Assembly (NCBI GenBank): GCA_039619475.1
Contig: CM077115.1
Span: forward strand, 558,340,374-558,404,373
From: Icerya purchasi
Lineage: Eukaryota; Arthropoda; Insecta; Hemiptera; Monophlebidae
Length of the DNA stretch: 64,000 bases
Reading direction: 5' to 3'
Part shown: positions 23,280-35,530 of the stretch, one piece after another
How positions within the stretch are numbered: position 1 is the stretch's first letter
Layout of the letters: each line of letters opens with the position of its first letter
Translations under genes and position numbers: made by a program
The notes under the pieces: model-generated
What the model was told of the DNA's origin: nothing
Databases searched by the model: none
What the model saw: the letters and a program-made list of their open reading frames with translations, nothing else

Positions 23280-24060
23280 GATCCTTTAGAACTGGTGGAT
23301 TTGAATTTATTAAACTTTTATTTTATTATTATTATTATTAATATTAATATTAATAATTATTATTAATTATTAATTATTATTAAATGGAAGTTACGTTTTT
23401 TAAGTTTATATTTTTATTAATTTTCTACACCTATCTTTTTTAAACGGCCGACCGCTGAAAAACACAATGATTAATTATATATAAAATGACACTCGCAAAA
23501 AACGATTAATTAAAAGTATTATAGATTGTACGTAACACTCTGCTACAGCTGCTGGGTTGCCGTTCGTGCTTGCTGGCAGACGGTCGTATGTCAGTGGTTT
23601 TATCTCGGATTCTCGGTGTGAATTCAGGGAAGAGATCCGGTAATCGAATTGCAATAATTTACGAATTTTTTGGAAAAACCACAAACTAGACAACCGGAGT
23701 TTTGAGACTCCATCTCGTTGCTGGTACACTTTTTGGATCGAACTTGTTTCGATTACGGACTAGTTCTCTTTTCAAAGTAGTCTATGTTATTCCACGCAAC
23801 TTGACGAAGACTGACTTTTTTCTTCAACGATTTTTGTATCATTCGGTTTTTTCTTTCGAACTACCTATCCCCCTATGTCTAACGTGCCTATCCGTTTCTT
23901 TTCTGACCAATCACCGCCCGAATCCATCAAGAACGAAATCAAACCCCACAGCCATCAACTCGTTCTCTTTTACGCACGCACTCACTCTCTCTCATTATGT
24001 TCTAATTCTTTATATTTATTTTATTTTATTTACATTCTATACAATGTAATGTACACATTA
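23280..24060 (+). repeat. possible dispersed repeat D, copy 1
   Basis: Weak similarity in order with 37640-38580: an ATT-rich tract, then a GGCCGACCGCTGAAAAACAC-like block (versus GGTATACCGCTAAAAACACA), then AATTAA-rich sequence, and a 3' part with ACGCACGCACTC (versus ACACTTACGCTCAC) before TTTATTTTATTTA. It could be a diverged solo LTR or other repeat. Too diverged to classify by eye. Confidence 0.25.
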
Positions 24061-24479
24061 CAACGGCTTTTATGTCATCATGCATCTGCCGTATTCTAAT
24101 CACCTACCTGTGTTTAAAAAAAAAAAAAAGAACTTAGAACCGTTTAGTTTGCGTTTGGGTATCATTTTTTGGGTTTTCTAATTTCATAGATCTTTTATTT
24201 ATACAAATAGAATATAAAAGTGTCTTTTTTTTATTATTTTATTTTAGTATAAATCTGGGTGCTGTGTGTAATTAATTAGACGTTATTGTGGCGTCTAGAC
24301 TCAGCGGACGTTACAGTAGCCGATACGGTGCGTTGGATGCTGCAAAGTTCAAAATCGCCCGAATACAGTTTGGGTGGTTTGACAACAGACAGTGAAAATT
24401 GGGTATAGCTTGAATGAGAGTATGCTGACATCGTTTAAGCAGATGCTTTACAGTTAGCAAAAATCTCTATACAAAGGGC

Positions 24480-26780
24480 AGGAAGATGGAGGAGGAGCTC
24501 CTTCAAATTTGGAAGACTGATGATCCCAACGAAAGTGGTATAGCATTGAAACTAGGGCTAGGTAAAGTTGCCCTATCAGCCAAGTCAACCCGCTCGTTGT
24601 CTGGAACCCCAACATGGTTAGAAACCCATAAGAATGTGACGTATACACTAGATAGCGAAATTCGGTACATCACGTATTTCATTTTCGTTGGTAAAGGGTT
24701 ACAACTGTCTCAGTTAATGCAATGATTCAATTAAATTTTAGTTGTTCTTTACACCTCATTCTATGCTTATTATTTATTACGTTATTTTAATTCTTTATGA
24801 TCCAATTGAGTTTTGTTTATTTTTTCCTTCATTTTATCAATCTTTATTAATAAAATATCTGTACTAAATTATGAACGAAAGTGTTGAATCGTCTCGCTTA
24901 CTTTCAAAAGAAGGTAGAATAAGTTAAAAATATTTTTAATTAATGAAACGTCCACAAGCTTTATTCTTATCAAAATTTAAATTGCACATTCTTCCTATTG
25001 ATTAACAAATTCACAAAAAAAAAAAAAAAAAAAAAAACATTTTCCAGAAATCCAAATATTTAATTATTGCATTTTTTTACGCGTTTCAATGCTCTAATGG
25101 TTTCACGTTTACACCAAACATTCTCCGTCGTCTGTGATGCTATCAGCTTCGAAATGGGGCAGAGCGTGTAATAATTAAATGTTAGGGTTTATTCCATTTA
25201 TTAAATATTTGGGAAAAATCTGTTTTAATTGTTTCATTTCAGATGTTCAATTGTCGATTGTTATACGAAATATAACCCATTTATGTATCTCGTATGTTAC
25301 ATCCGTTGAAAACGTCTTCTACTCTATTCCGTATACCCGATAGGTAATTACCTGGTTCGGCAGTACTAAAAACCTTTCAAAGTAAATTGTCAAATTTCCA
25401 TGCGTTGTTACGTAAAAGATCGGTGTGTACACAATTGAATCTATCAGAAACTTTTAATAATTGCGCGTGTGCTCAGAACGAAAATGACTCGTTCATATGT
25501 GTGATATTGCTTCGTTTCTAGTTTAACCGTTTCGCTTCTGATTTCTCGAAGCGCCGTTATTATTCGTCGGAAGTTTCTTTCGTTCTTTTCACCCGTAACA
25601 ACTATCCGAGAGATTATGATTGTTCAGAAGGAAACAATAAACACTTCTTTCTATTCGCAACTTTCGCAACCAAATGTCGGTTCTTTTTTCAATTTTAATT
25701 TAGTTCTTCTGGTTGTTTTCTTTTTGAAAATAAATTCTATTCGTTTAATATACCGCAAAAGTTCTCGATGTTTAGAGCATTTCGGAAAACTAAATGTCTT
25801 GTTTCACAACTTTTGTTTACTTATTTTTGCGTCCGAGTAACTAACAAGTGTACTTACTATTGAAATATATATATATATATATATATAAAAAATTCTGATG
25901 GCGTTTCTAGACGCGCCGGAATTATATATAAATATAGTATTTTAATAATTTTTAATCTTCAGTACTATTAAAAATGAGTAATCTGCATATATGTAGTTAC
26001 TGTTGTCGTCTGGGTGGTTGATGTTGCGAAATATTTCATGCTAATCATTTTTTTACGATGCCGGTAATTTGGACTACCGTTTCGACAAGCAAAAGTCATA
26101 GGGAAATGTAAAAAGCAAGGATTGTAAACATCTTTCTCTACTAAATATATTTATTTTGGTCAGGCAATGTGGTGTATTAAAATATTCTTATTAATAACTT
26201 CGAATCACACATATGGACATATTTTGTTGCCTTTCTAGTTTCGAAACTATTTCCAGTTCACATTCCTCTATTCCAGGTAGATGTGAATACGTTATAAGAG
26301 TAATCCACATGCGAACTGTCCTATATCAACAATAACTACCAAAACGAATGGTTACTTTCAAATTCCCTGTCGGATGTTTGCGAGACTCTAGTATAATGTT
26401 CTTTCAGGCATGAAACCGCAGGCTGTTTCGTTACACAATACTTCTATCTGCACCGAGCGTAATCTTATGTTAAAGTCGGCGTTAAAAATTCATCTTTCGG
26501 ACCGGATTATCGATTTCAGTCAAATTAAAGGGCCAGTGAAAAAAATAGCAAGCCTTTTATACCGGCTTCATCTCTATTTCACGTAATGTATATGTTGATA
26601 TGTTTGTTATAATTCGTCAATCGTAAGCTTGGCCGAGGGTAGGAGGAATTTTTTCTTCTTTTTCAACGCTGTCAAATTTTTGAAGTTATCTTTAAAATAA
26701 TTAATGTTTAATATCTTGTAATTTTATCTTTTTCTTTTTCCCATTATAAATCGTCAGTCTTGAAAAACAGGCCTTCCACA
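24480..26780. other. gene-free stretch
   Basis: A 79-codon frame at 24486-24725 is the longest and has no recognised motif. The rest is AT-rich with a poly(A) run near 25020 and a (TA)n tract at 25866-25887. No supported gene. Confidence 0.45.
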
Positions 26781-27490
26781 ACTTGATCTATTGAAGCTTA
26801 CCGTGTTTAACTGCTGTGACTATTACATGGATATGGTTAGTTCGTTGTTTGCGCTCTGAATTCAACTGCTTAGCAAGTCTGTTGATCAGCTGAATGAATC
26901 GTGCCTCCATTGATCGATGTCGAAGTAAAGAATAGTTATCTGAAAGCATGTGGATAAATCCATCTATGTCTTCGGTGAAGATGACTACTCATCGGATCGT
27001 GTTATCCTTGAATCGTATCCATTAAGGTTACGAGTTCAGTGAAAGGCGATGGATATATTCATTATTGGTGATGTTGCTTTCTGCGGGCTTTAGAAGTTCA
27101 ACAAAAGGCAATTTTGGTTTTTTAAGTTTTAATGGTGGAAGTTTGAAATCTGCGTTTGCTCCGTTGTCTCTGGCCTCTACCGTATTTGGATGCTCTCTGT
27201 TTTCTGATTCGTTTGTTTGGATTTATAACGGTTCTAAAGGAATGGCTCCTGTGTTATCTGTGAAAAGACCCGTAGTCATCTGAGAAGCATCAGGGGTTTG
27301 TGGATGAGGTCGCTTAGTTGGTGCGTGAGTTTCTTCAGTGTTGACTGTCATACTATTTTCAGAGACGGGGAGGCTTGAGTGTTTTCCTCAGTGGAGGCGG
27401 TTCTGTTTTGCGAAACTGAAGCGGTTTTGATGTCTGTGGCGGAGGTGACGCTATCTTCCACAGATGGAGCAGTGAACGGCATGTTCTGCA
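26780..27490 (-). pseudogene. possible LINE ORF1-like relic
   Basis: On the minus strand, pieces in shifting frames read HAPTKRPHPQTPDASQMTTG, KLPPLKLKKPKLPFVELLKP and, further on, SMEARFIQLINRLAKQLNSE. A Pro/Lys/Thr-rich N-terminal part followed by a helical segment of this kind is typical of insect LINE ORF1 proteins, but I see no zinc knuckle to confirm it. Stops and frameshifts are frequent. It could equally be a diverged host exon. Confidence 0.3.
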
Positions 27491-27829
27491 TACCTGTTTG
27501 GATAAATATTCGGTGTTCGCGTTCCTAATAAACTATTATGAAAGAGTCGGTTAAGGGTGGAAGATTGGCACTATCAACATAAAGCTGCCTCCTCCAGCTG
27601 ATTACGTGGTCAAACTCTAAGTCATTGGGTTTAACTCGAAGCGGAGAAATTGCAGAGACTAATTTTAGATTTAATAGTCCCTCAAGATAGAGTTTAACAA
27701 CAGAGTTTGAGATGGTTGGAAATATATTGGATAATATAATTTTCCTGTGGCCGGTGATTGTATTTTGAAATGAAAATGTTCATAGATTATTCTTAGTCTA
27801 GCATGATTATATTTCATCCTTATTGCGCT

Positions 27830-28045
27830 GCTCGAATTAAAATAAAAAAATAACGTAAAACATAAAAAATCCGATAATATAATTAATAAATTTATACAAA
27901 AACGCCGATCAGTTTTGCATTTTAAAAATCCATATGACATCCTGAATATGGATTTTTAAAATTCGAAAATAGTCGGTGTTTTTATATAAATTTACTAATT
28001 ATATTATCGGATTTTCAATGTTTTATATTGTTATTCTATTTATTT
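27830..28045. repeat. foldback repeat (palindromic MITE candidate)
   Basis: The arms pair around a loop of about 9 bp near 27940: AAAAATCCATATG at 27925 pairs with ATATGGATTTTTAAA at 27946, and AAAAAATCCGATAATAT at 27875 pairs with ATATTATCGGATTTT at 28000. The arms are about 95 bp and 85-90% identical. Transcribed, it would form a long hairpin. Confidence 0.75.
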
Positions 28046-28049
28046 CGGT

Positions 28050-29027
28050 TATTTTTACAGCAATTTTCTTATTTTCCATCTTCCCACATTTTTCAATTCG
28101 TTATTTTGAAAATTTATGTTCATTATTCAATTCCCTGACGTCAACTTCAGGACATTTATCGTCAGCAGAGGATAAAGTTTCGGTTATATACTCAGATTTA
28201 TTCTTTGTCACATCTAGAGTTATTAATTCCCGAGTCAGGAGGTTTCGCGTTATTTTAATTTTATGGCATTGATTGTTGTTTTTAAGTTTGGCAGTCATTT
28301 CAGTTAATCTTTCAAGTATTTTAACCTTTAATTTTGATACACCTGAAAACATTTCTCCATTTTGTTTACATTATTGTAGTATTGTTTCTCGCATTCGAAA
28401 TTTGGCAATCGTATGTTAGGTTAAATAAGACGCAACTATTTAAAGCCTTAAAGAATATATATATATATAGTTTTTTCCAAAAACTTCTACAATACTAATG
28501 TAAAATTCTTCCTTTATATTTTCCGTCAGCAAAGGACTACATTGTATAATTTCAAGGTTAATTAAATTGTTTATTAAATAATTTTGCTTTTAAAAAAAAT
28601 GAGTTTAAGTATAAAAAAATTACTCTATTCTGAAATAACCTGCAAATAAAGCACTTCCCAAAATGAACTGTGAACAAGAAGATACTTGAAAATTATCTAA
28701 AATCAAAAAAACTTTTTTTTTCTGTTAGTTTATTAAGGACCTGTTTTTTAGTTGAAAATAAGCCGCCTACTCTTCAAAATTAGTTTGCTTATAGTTTGAA
28801 GCTACTTTTATGGTTCAAATGAACCAGTCGCAAAAATGAAAACTAGTCCAAAAAATACATGCATACGCTGATATATTGTAATCGATTTTTCCCTTTCAGA
28901 TTCTGTGATAGTTTTCTCGAAATCTAGAATGTATTTTCATTAAGCTTTTGTACTTCTCTTGTATCTGGTACAAAAACATATCTATATTTTCGAACTAATT
29001 TTCAAGTCCTTTTGTAAAATTGCAAGT
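28050..29027. other. gene-free stretch
   Basis: AT-rich. The two overlapping frames near 27976-28352 read through the foldback or lack any domain. No supported gene. Confidence 0.45.
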
Positions 29028-29035
29028 CGTACACT
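29028..29035. repeat. left 8-bp target-site duplication of the hAT element (CGTACACT)
   Basis: An exact copy lies at 32659-32666, directly beyond the right terminus. Confidence 0.85.
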
Positions 29036-29440
29036 CAGGGGCGGATCTACTTGAGGGCATTTTGCGCTGCAGCCCGGCCCCCGTTGAAAACAATAAACGA
29101 TCGATATTGTAAAGTAAAAAAAATTATATTTAAAATTAAAATTCAGAGATATATTTAACTCTAACTTTTCAAAAGTATTTTTAAGTAATATATATCATCC
29201 TGCTTCAGAATCTGCTTTAAAGGGTTGACATTTAACCTAACTGTGATGAAATATTTTTCAAAATCAATATAGTGCATATTACAATACTAGGTAAGTAAAA
29301 AGAATTATAAATCATGATTTTTTTGTTTTTATTTCATTTTTCAATACTAAATGAATTCTTTAATCGTTTTTTTTTATTTTTAGAAAATTATGAAGTTCTT
29401 TGTTTATTTTCAGAAAAATATCAAAATCTTATTTTGCAAT

Positions 29441-32410
29441 ATGCCTGCTAGAAAATATAAAAGTGGAGTACAAAAAAAACGAAAATTACAGTTAGATCGA
29501 GAAAAAGAAAGAAATAAATGTGCAAAAATTAAAACTTTTTAAAAATTGGAATATAAAAACGAGAATGAAATAGCTACAAATCTGAAAAGAATGGGATCTT
29601 ATCCGAAGAGAATCTAACCGAAGGGAGCAGAAAATCGCAAAACCAGGAAAAAAATACAAGTGATGAAAGTGTGCAAGATCTTGACTACCAGCAACCCTCT
29701 GTGAACAATATTGGTGTTCAGCAAGAGGGCGGTAATACCGAGGCGGAAAGAAATTTAGAAAATATTAAGTTTTAAGAAATATGTTGACGTGGGCTTGTGG
29801 CCAGTATTGCTAAATAATAATTTTATTAATGGCATCCTCCCGCATGAAATGACTGACTTTCAAAATAAAAATCCGAAAAATAAATATTCAGCTTCAATAA
29901 AAAAATACAAAGAACAAAACAGATCATTTTCAAATAGTTATTTTATTAAGAAAATGAAGAATGGCCAATTACTGGAAAGATCTTGGTTATGTTATTCAAC
30001 CAGGGTTGTTGGTACTGTGTTTTGTTTGGCTTGCAAACTTTTTTCTAAAACCCCTTCTCAATATACAACCGGATTTTCCGATTGGAAACATATAGGAACT
30101 TGTTTAGAAAATCACGAAAATTCTAATGAACATAGTGTGGTTGATACGAAAAGAAAATTAGTCTGTTTTAGACAAGCAGCTTCAGGATAAATTAAGAAGG
30201 AAAGAAACAGAATATTATCACAATGTCCTAAAACGGGTTATTGCAGTGGTAAAATTTTTGAGTAAAGGGGCCTAGCATCTAAAGATTCCGAGGAAGTATT
30301 TGGTTCTGCAAATAATCGTAATTTTATGGGTGCTCTGGGCTATTGTCAAAGTTCGACCCACATTCATTCGTGAACATATTGAACAATGAGAGCTGCGACC
30401 AAAACCGATAATATCGTACTTATCAAAAACAGTATATGAGGAAGTAGTTGAGATTATGAGCAAACAGATAATTAAACAAATTATAACTCAAATAAATAAC
30501 GACGATACAAAGTATTATTCAATATCTGTCTCACAATGAATGACCAACTTGCTATTGTATTACAATACTGTGTATGAAAGATTTGTATCGTTCATTACAA
30601 TTAGTAGTCATACTAGCTTGCATTTATTTAATATTCTACAAGACTTTTGACGTGAAACGAAATTGTGAAACGAAATTGCGCAACGTAACGACTATTATTT
30701 TTCACCGCCTACATTTATATTTATATATATTAATTAACATACAACGTAATTCTTAGGCTACCCCCCATTAGAAAAAATGTCCCAATATTATGTAACGAAA
30801 AATGTCCCCATTTTATGTGTCTGTTTTATTTTATAGGATTTCTGTGATTTCGTTATTATATTCTCATACAGACCGATTTAGAATTACGTTGTAAATTTTG
30901 ATCATTTTATACAAAGTATAGAAGAGAAAGAGATAGAAATGTAAGCAAGAGAGGTCAAGGGGCACAGTCACTTGTGCGGCCAAAATGGCCAGGTTTTATA
31001 TATATGTTACATAAAGTTGGGACATTTTTTCTAATGGGTGGTAGCCTAAGAATTACGTTGTAATTAATATATATAAATATTTAAACCGATATAGGCGTTT
31101 CACGTTAAATCAATGGTCCTGTGCCCCAGCACAGTCACTCCAAATTTTTAGAAACAAATGGACTACTACTGGATAGTTGTAGAGGGTAGTCTTATAACAA
31201 CGCTGCTAATAAAGCTGTACAAGCACTACTAAAACAAAAAAATAAATCTGCGGATTATGTGTCGTGTGCTGCGCATTCCCTTAACCTAGTTGACAAAGAA
31301 TCGGTTAAGGTTGCAACCGAAATTGTGATCTTTTTTGGAGTAGTGCAAAAAATATACGTTTTCATTTCTGCTTCGACCCTTAGGTGGGAACTGTTAAATC
31401 GTGAAACAAAACCAAAATTTACGTTAAAAAGTTTAAGCCAAATCAGATGGTCTTGTCACTATGATATTGTCAAAACTTTAAAAAATAATTATGATGGCAA
31501 TTATGAAAATTTTCCAAAGTTTCAGCGAAAATGAGGATGTGAAAGTTGATTCCCGAAAAGAGGCCCAACATTTATTTAATAGACTGGCGAAACTCGATAC
31601 TGCAATTTTAATTATTTTTTGGGAAGAAATTTTGGGGAGATTTAATTAAGTTAATAAAAAAATACAGAGCCCTGGTTTAGATATTTGTGAAGGCAACAAG
31701 GTAATCGTGGCATTGAAAGAGTTCGTGAACAACATACATCAGATCAGATCAGAAGCTAAAGGAATACGAAGAGAAAGCTAAAAAATTAGGTAATAGTGTG
31801 GGAACAGACTACAGTGGCATAAACAAGAGACGCATTACTCCAAAATTTTCAGATAAGTCTACAGATAAAGTCTCAGTATACAGCGCAGAAAAATTTAAAA
31901 CAGACACGCTAAACGTTGCGTCGGATAAGCTGATTATAGATTTAAATAAGAGAAGCCAAGTCTATGAGACATATAGCAAAAAATAATGAAATTTTTAATG
32001 GATTTGCAAGATAAAAATATGGAAAACATAAATCTGAAATGTTATTGATTATTATCCAGATGACGTAGACGAACATTTAGCGAGTGAGTGCATTCAGTTA
32101 AAATCTTATTTACTACAGTCTAAGCCAGAGTCTTACACCTCATGCAGTGACATTTTTACGCTAATTTATGAAAAGAAACTTGTCGATGTTTTCCCAAATT
32201 TACTATACCATCTTAAAGATTTTTTTAACGTTGGCAATCTCTAGCTGTGAAGCGTATATAGAAAACAAATATAGGATGATAACAATGTCAAACTATCGAC
32301 TAAATCATTTATCAGTTCTTCCCATAAATTGTGATTTAACAAAGGACTTACAATGCGATGAGCAAATAAAGGAATTCGCAGCACAAAAATGCAGGAAGGT
32401 GGTTGCTTAA
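29441..32410 (+). pseudogene. hAT transposase pseudogene (ZMYM1 / TTF-finger type)
   Basis: The likely start is the ATG at 29441 (MPARKYKSGVQKKRK, a basic N terminus typical of ZMYM1-like hAT proteins). The frame at 29789-30190 carries the TTF-type zinc-finger region with RSWLCYSTRVVGTVFCLACK and the CxxH part further on. From 30574 FVSFITISSHTSLHLFNILQ belongs to the RNase H-like core, which is then cut by the MITE. It resumes at about 31140 with FLETNGLLLDSCRG and YNNAANKAVQALL, then MSCAAHSLNLV (31259), the conserved CxxHxLNL motif. The C-terminal dimerisation region is visible at 32050-32410 (YPDDVDEHLASECIQLKSYL; then LTLAISSCEA and RLNHLSVLPINCDL). Multiple frameshifts and stops make it non-functional. 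Confidence 0.75.
30646..31105. mobile_element. MITE family A, copy 2, nested in the hAT
   Basis: It interrupts the hAT coding sequence between FNILQDF and FLETNG. Inner terminal inverted repeats of about 45 bp are clear: ATTCTTAGGCTACCCCCCAT on the left, and ATGGGTGGTAGCCTAAGAAT with its flanks on the right. A weaker outer match (ACGTGAAACG at 30649 against CGTTTCACGT at 31097) suggests the true ends. Internal GTCCCAATATTATGTAACG units and the GGCCAAAATGGCC block tie it to copy 1 at 17.1 kb. The target duplication is not clear. No coding capacity. Confidence 0.7.
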
Positions 32411-32658
32411 TAATTTATATAACATAACTACACATAACCTGCCAATTTCTTTTGCAATAATTTCGTACAGTTCCTGTTTCTATACACAAACACTAAGTCA
32501 TATTAAATAAATAAAATATTTTATTGCCCTATTTTTTTCCTATACGGTAAACCTACATCACTATAGAAAACAGTTTTTTGATAGAATGACAATTAGTTGA
32601 GTGATTAGGCTAGGCCCCTAAGTAGCATTAGCCCAGGGAAATTCACGATCTGCCCCAG

Positions 32659-32666
32659 CGTACACT
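32659..32666. repeat. right 8-bp target-site duplication of the hAT element (CGTACACT)
   Basis: Identical to 29028-29035. Confidence 0.85.
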
Positions 32667-34230
32667 CTTCCCTTTAAAAAAAAAAAAATCGTCTCATATA
32701 CTGTTTTGCCCTGCCTGGACTTGCTTAACTTACTTTTCACAAAGTATAATCCGTGATGAACTATGCTCCGCTAGGGAACAGTTAGATAATTAATAATTAT
32801 AAAAAAGGAAAGGGGCGAAAGAGTTTACCAGGTTTACTGGCTAGTTTGATATTTTCAGTATCTTTTTTCATTGACATTTTTTAGACATCCATCGAAACCT
32901 TTGATCGAAACAAAAAAAAAAAAAAAAAAAAATCATAAAAGAACAACACGTAAGTAGAACAAAATTTTTACCGTGACCGCGGGTCAGCAGCCCATGTCTA
33001 GAAAATGAAAAAACAAAAATGAGCCGAAAAAAAATTTATTATTTCATTTAATTACGCGAAAAAACATATTTATATACGAAAATTTACGCTACGGCTTATA
33101 GTGTCAAAATATGGTAACATATTCGACGCATAATGCGGGGTTAATATCGTAAACATGGTAACTGCGCCACTAATTATAATGGATTTTCTTGTCGCCCCGA
33201 AGAAATTCATTAACAGTCTCGCACCATGCAGGCGATACGGGATTTTTATATATTCCTCTCAGTTCAGTGCTCTCTATTCGATGAAAACATCCATAGAGTA
33301 AAAGACGCGATATATATACAGACCCCGCCGGAGGAGCCTCGTATCACAGTATATATTTATAGTGATATTACAATTTTGGGTGCAAAGGCTGAAAAAAGGC
33401 AAGGGAAAATTGTCGTGAAAAAAAAAGTTGGGTTAGCAACAATTGTTACTAACGATCTGGAGTATAATTGTTGGCACAAAAAAACCGCATCACTCGAGGA
33501 GTCCTCCGGAAGCCGTGTATGTTTAACGTAGCAATTAGAAAAAAGGTGAAAAACTGCTTAAATACCGACTTCTTCACTAACGGTGTTTTGATGGAAATAG
33601 CTGAAGAAGGTAATATCAGGAAGGACCGATTTATCCGTATTAATTCTACTACATTAATTTCGTGTATACGATGCGAAGACTGCGAATATAGTGAGAGGAA
33701 CAAATGGCGATAATTATAACGACAGATTAATTTAAAAAATGGCGAATGAAATTGCCGGTAATAGCAAAAATTTTTCGTATCCGTAGAAAATATAGAGAGA
33801 TCGTCGAAAAACCCAGCATGTCGATAAATTCGGCAATTTAGACTCTCGAACGAGGATAATTCTTTATCTACTTTGCGACAGTTACCGGAATTAATTCCGC
33901 TGGAAAATTGAAAATTTTATTTGAATCGTAATTCATTCGAGTATTTAATCGGATTTATCGATAGTCGAAAAGGTATTATTGCAACAAAGGAAAAAACCGC
34001 GTAGTCGGTCGTCGTCGGTTAACGTTAAATACCAACTGCATCGCGGATATTTGATATTATTTTTAGCTCCTTTTGCAGCTGCTTCAGCGAGCACAGCTAC
34101 CTTGTCGATTCCTGAACAAATTCGCCTTTTACTACGAAATGAACTATTTTTCAGTGCTAACGGTGTAGGTGGTTTCTCTTCTTCCCATTTCGACTTTGAC
34201 AGGACTTGAACATTTTTTCATAATACAACC
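32667..34230. other. gene-free stretch with small unassigned frames
   Basis: Poly(A) runs lie near 32680 and 32912-32930. Two overlapping plus frames (33226-33531 and 33468-33713) and one at 33979-34209 have no motif I recognise. Codon content between them is unremarkable. I cannot support a gene, though a diverged retroelement ORF1 is possible. Confidence 0.4.
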
Positions 34231-34239
34231 CGTTTTTAT

Positions 34240-35530
34240 TAAATTTGTAAAGTAAATTTTCTAAGTTTTTTTTTTTTTTTGTTTTCTTTTTAAAACATTT
34301 TTCACAATTTTTGGCTGGAATATTTTTCAGTGATAATATAGACAGACTGAAATGTTGCCACTCTCTGTACCCATATAAAGAGCTGGATATTGATTTAAGG
34401 ATATAGCGTTCATGTAAAATCCGTTTTGTGCGTTTAAATTATCTTCATTCGAATCTGCATTTCCATACGATAACATATTAATATTGCGTGTGTACACCTG
34501 CGTCGCATATAATAATTGCCTAGTACACTACCTATATCTGTACAGCAGAGATGTACAAATGGGTAATACCCACCAACCATTAGGTTGATCTCGAAGAAAA
34601 TATTAATAGGAATGAAAATAAACGTGTTTAAAAGACAAAAGTTATGAGAATAGTAAAAACATTAAATAGATCCTCAAAGGGAATGCATATATAGATGGGG
34701 GGAAAATTGAACAAGTAACGAAGTACATCTACCTGGGGAGTTTAATTACAGGAAAATGGGAAAGACGATGATGAAATAAGAAGAAGAATAGGCTATGGCC
34801 GAACTGCATTTAATAATTTAGAACGAGCGCTCAAAGATAGAAAACTGAACATACAATTAAAAATGAGAATTCTTCACTGCTTCGTATGGTCAACAATGCG
34901 ATACGCTTCGGAAACCTGTACGATATCGGAGGCTAACAAAAAGAAAATCAATACTTTCGAATTATAGTGCTACAGAAGAATGCACAGAATGTCATGGAAG
35001 GAAAAAGTAGTAAGCCAAACGGCTAATAAATATCATCGAAGAAGCAAAAAAAAAGAAATACTTTGGACATAAAATACGAGAAGAAGATCTTTTCACGACT
35101 ATGATACAAGGGAAAATTCAGGGAAAAAGACCACGAGGGAAGGAAACGGATGGAATACATACGTGGAATAGTAGCTGGAATAAATTCACTTTTGGAAGGA
35201 AACAAAAGGCCAGGCGGAGACAATTGTAGTGAAATGAGGTGCCGCACCAACCTCCTGAATAGGAGATGGAAATAATGATGATGAACATATTAATGATGAT
35301 TTAGGTTACTCGCGTTCGTCATCCGTTTAATTTTAAACTTATGGTTCTCGTAATGTCCTTGTATTTTAATGAAAACTTTTTGGCTACTTTCTGTATTAAA
35401 CAAAAAAAAAAGTATAAAAACTTCTTTTTTTTTTTAACGCTTATTGCAATCATCACTAACTGGTATAATTTCGAATAAGCAAAGGGAATCATTCGAATAT
35501 CATGTTAAAAGTCACGTGTACTAATGTTTA
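34240..35530 (+). repeat. dispersed repeat family C, copy 1, split by a LINE
   Basis: 34320-34460 (CAGTGATAATATAGAC; TATAAAGAGCTGGATATTG) matches 47735-47850 (CACTGATAATACGGATAG; TATAAAGCTGGATATTGG). 35420-35510 (ACTTCTTTTTTTTTTTAACG; GAATCATTCGAATATCAT) matches 48078-48218. The two halves in copy 1 are separated by a LINE relic, so the LINE inserted into the repeat. A third related fragment lies near 35690-35830. Class unknown. Confidence 0.5.
34560..35285 (+). pseudogene. LINE reverse-transcriptase C-terminal relic, RTE-like
   Basis: Plus-strand translation gives EQVTKYIYLGSLITG, RRRIGYGRTAFNNLERAL, LNIQLKMRILHCFVWSTMRY, then CYRRMHRMSWKEKV and FGHKIREEDLFTTMIQGKIQ followed by GKRPRG. This is the C-terminal thumb/tail region of the endonuclease-reverse transcriptase LINEs common in insects (xxYLGSxIT, RIxxARxAFxxLxxxL, YRRMLRISWxxxxTN, LxGHIxR, GKRxRGRPR). 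The polymerase core is absent (5' truncated). The element ends in ATAATGATGATGAAC, a short trinucleotide-like tail typical of RTE-type elements rather than poly(A). Several stops. Confidence 0.65.

Larger units (their letters stand above)
21431..24480. other. gene-free stretch with microsatellites
   Basis: It holds pyrimidine-rich blocks near 21620-21740, a long (TA)n tract, a (TTAA)n tract and an ATT-rich tract near 23318-23385. A Lys/Arg-rich 86-codon minus frame at 22406-22666 has no recognised domain. No supported gene. Confidence 0.45.
29036..32658 (+). mobile_element. hAT element, ZMYM1-like type, inactive
   Basis: The left end CAGGGGCGGATCTAC and the reverse complement of the right end, CTGGGGCAGATCGTG, are imperfect terminal inverted repeats of the hAT kind. 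The element is flanked by identical 8-bp duplications, as expected for hAT. Inside, fragments of a BED/TTF-type hAT transposase run along the plus strand in the right order but with many stops and frameshifts, and a MITE is inserted in the middle. The 3.6-kb span is normal for a full hAT with its own transposase once the MITE is subtracted. Confidence 0.85.
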
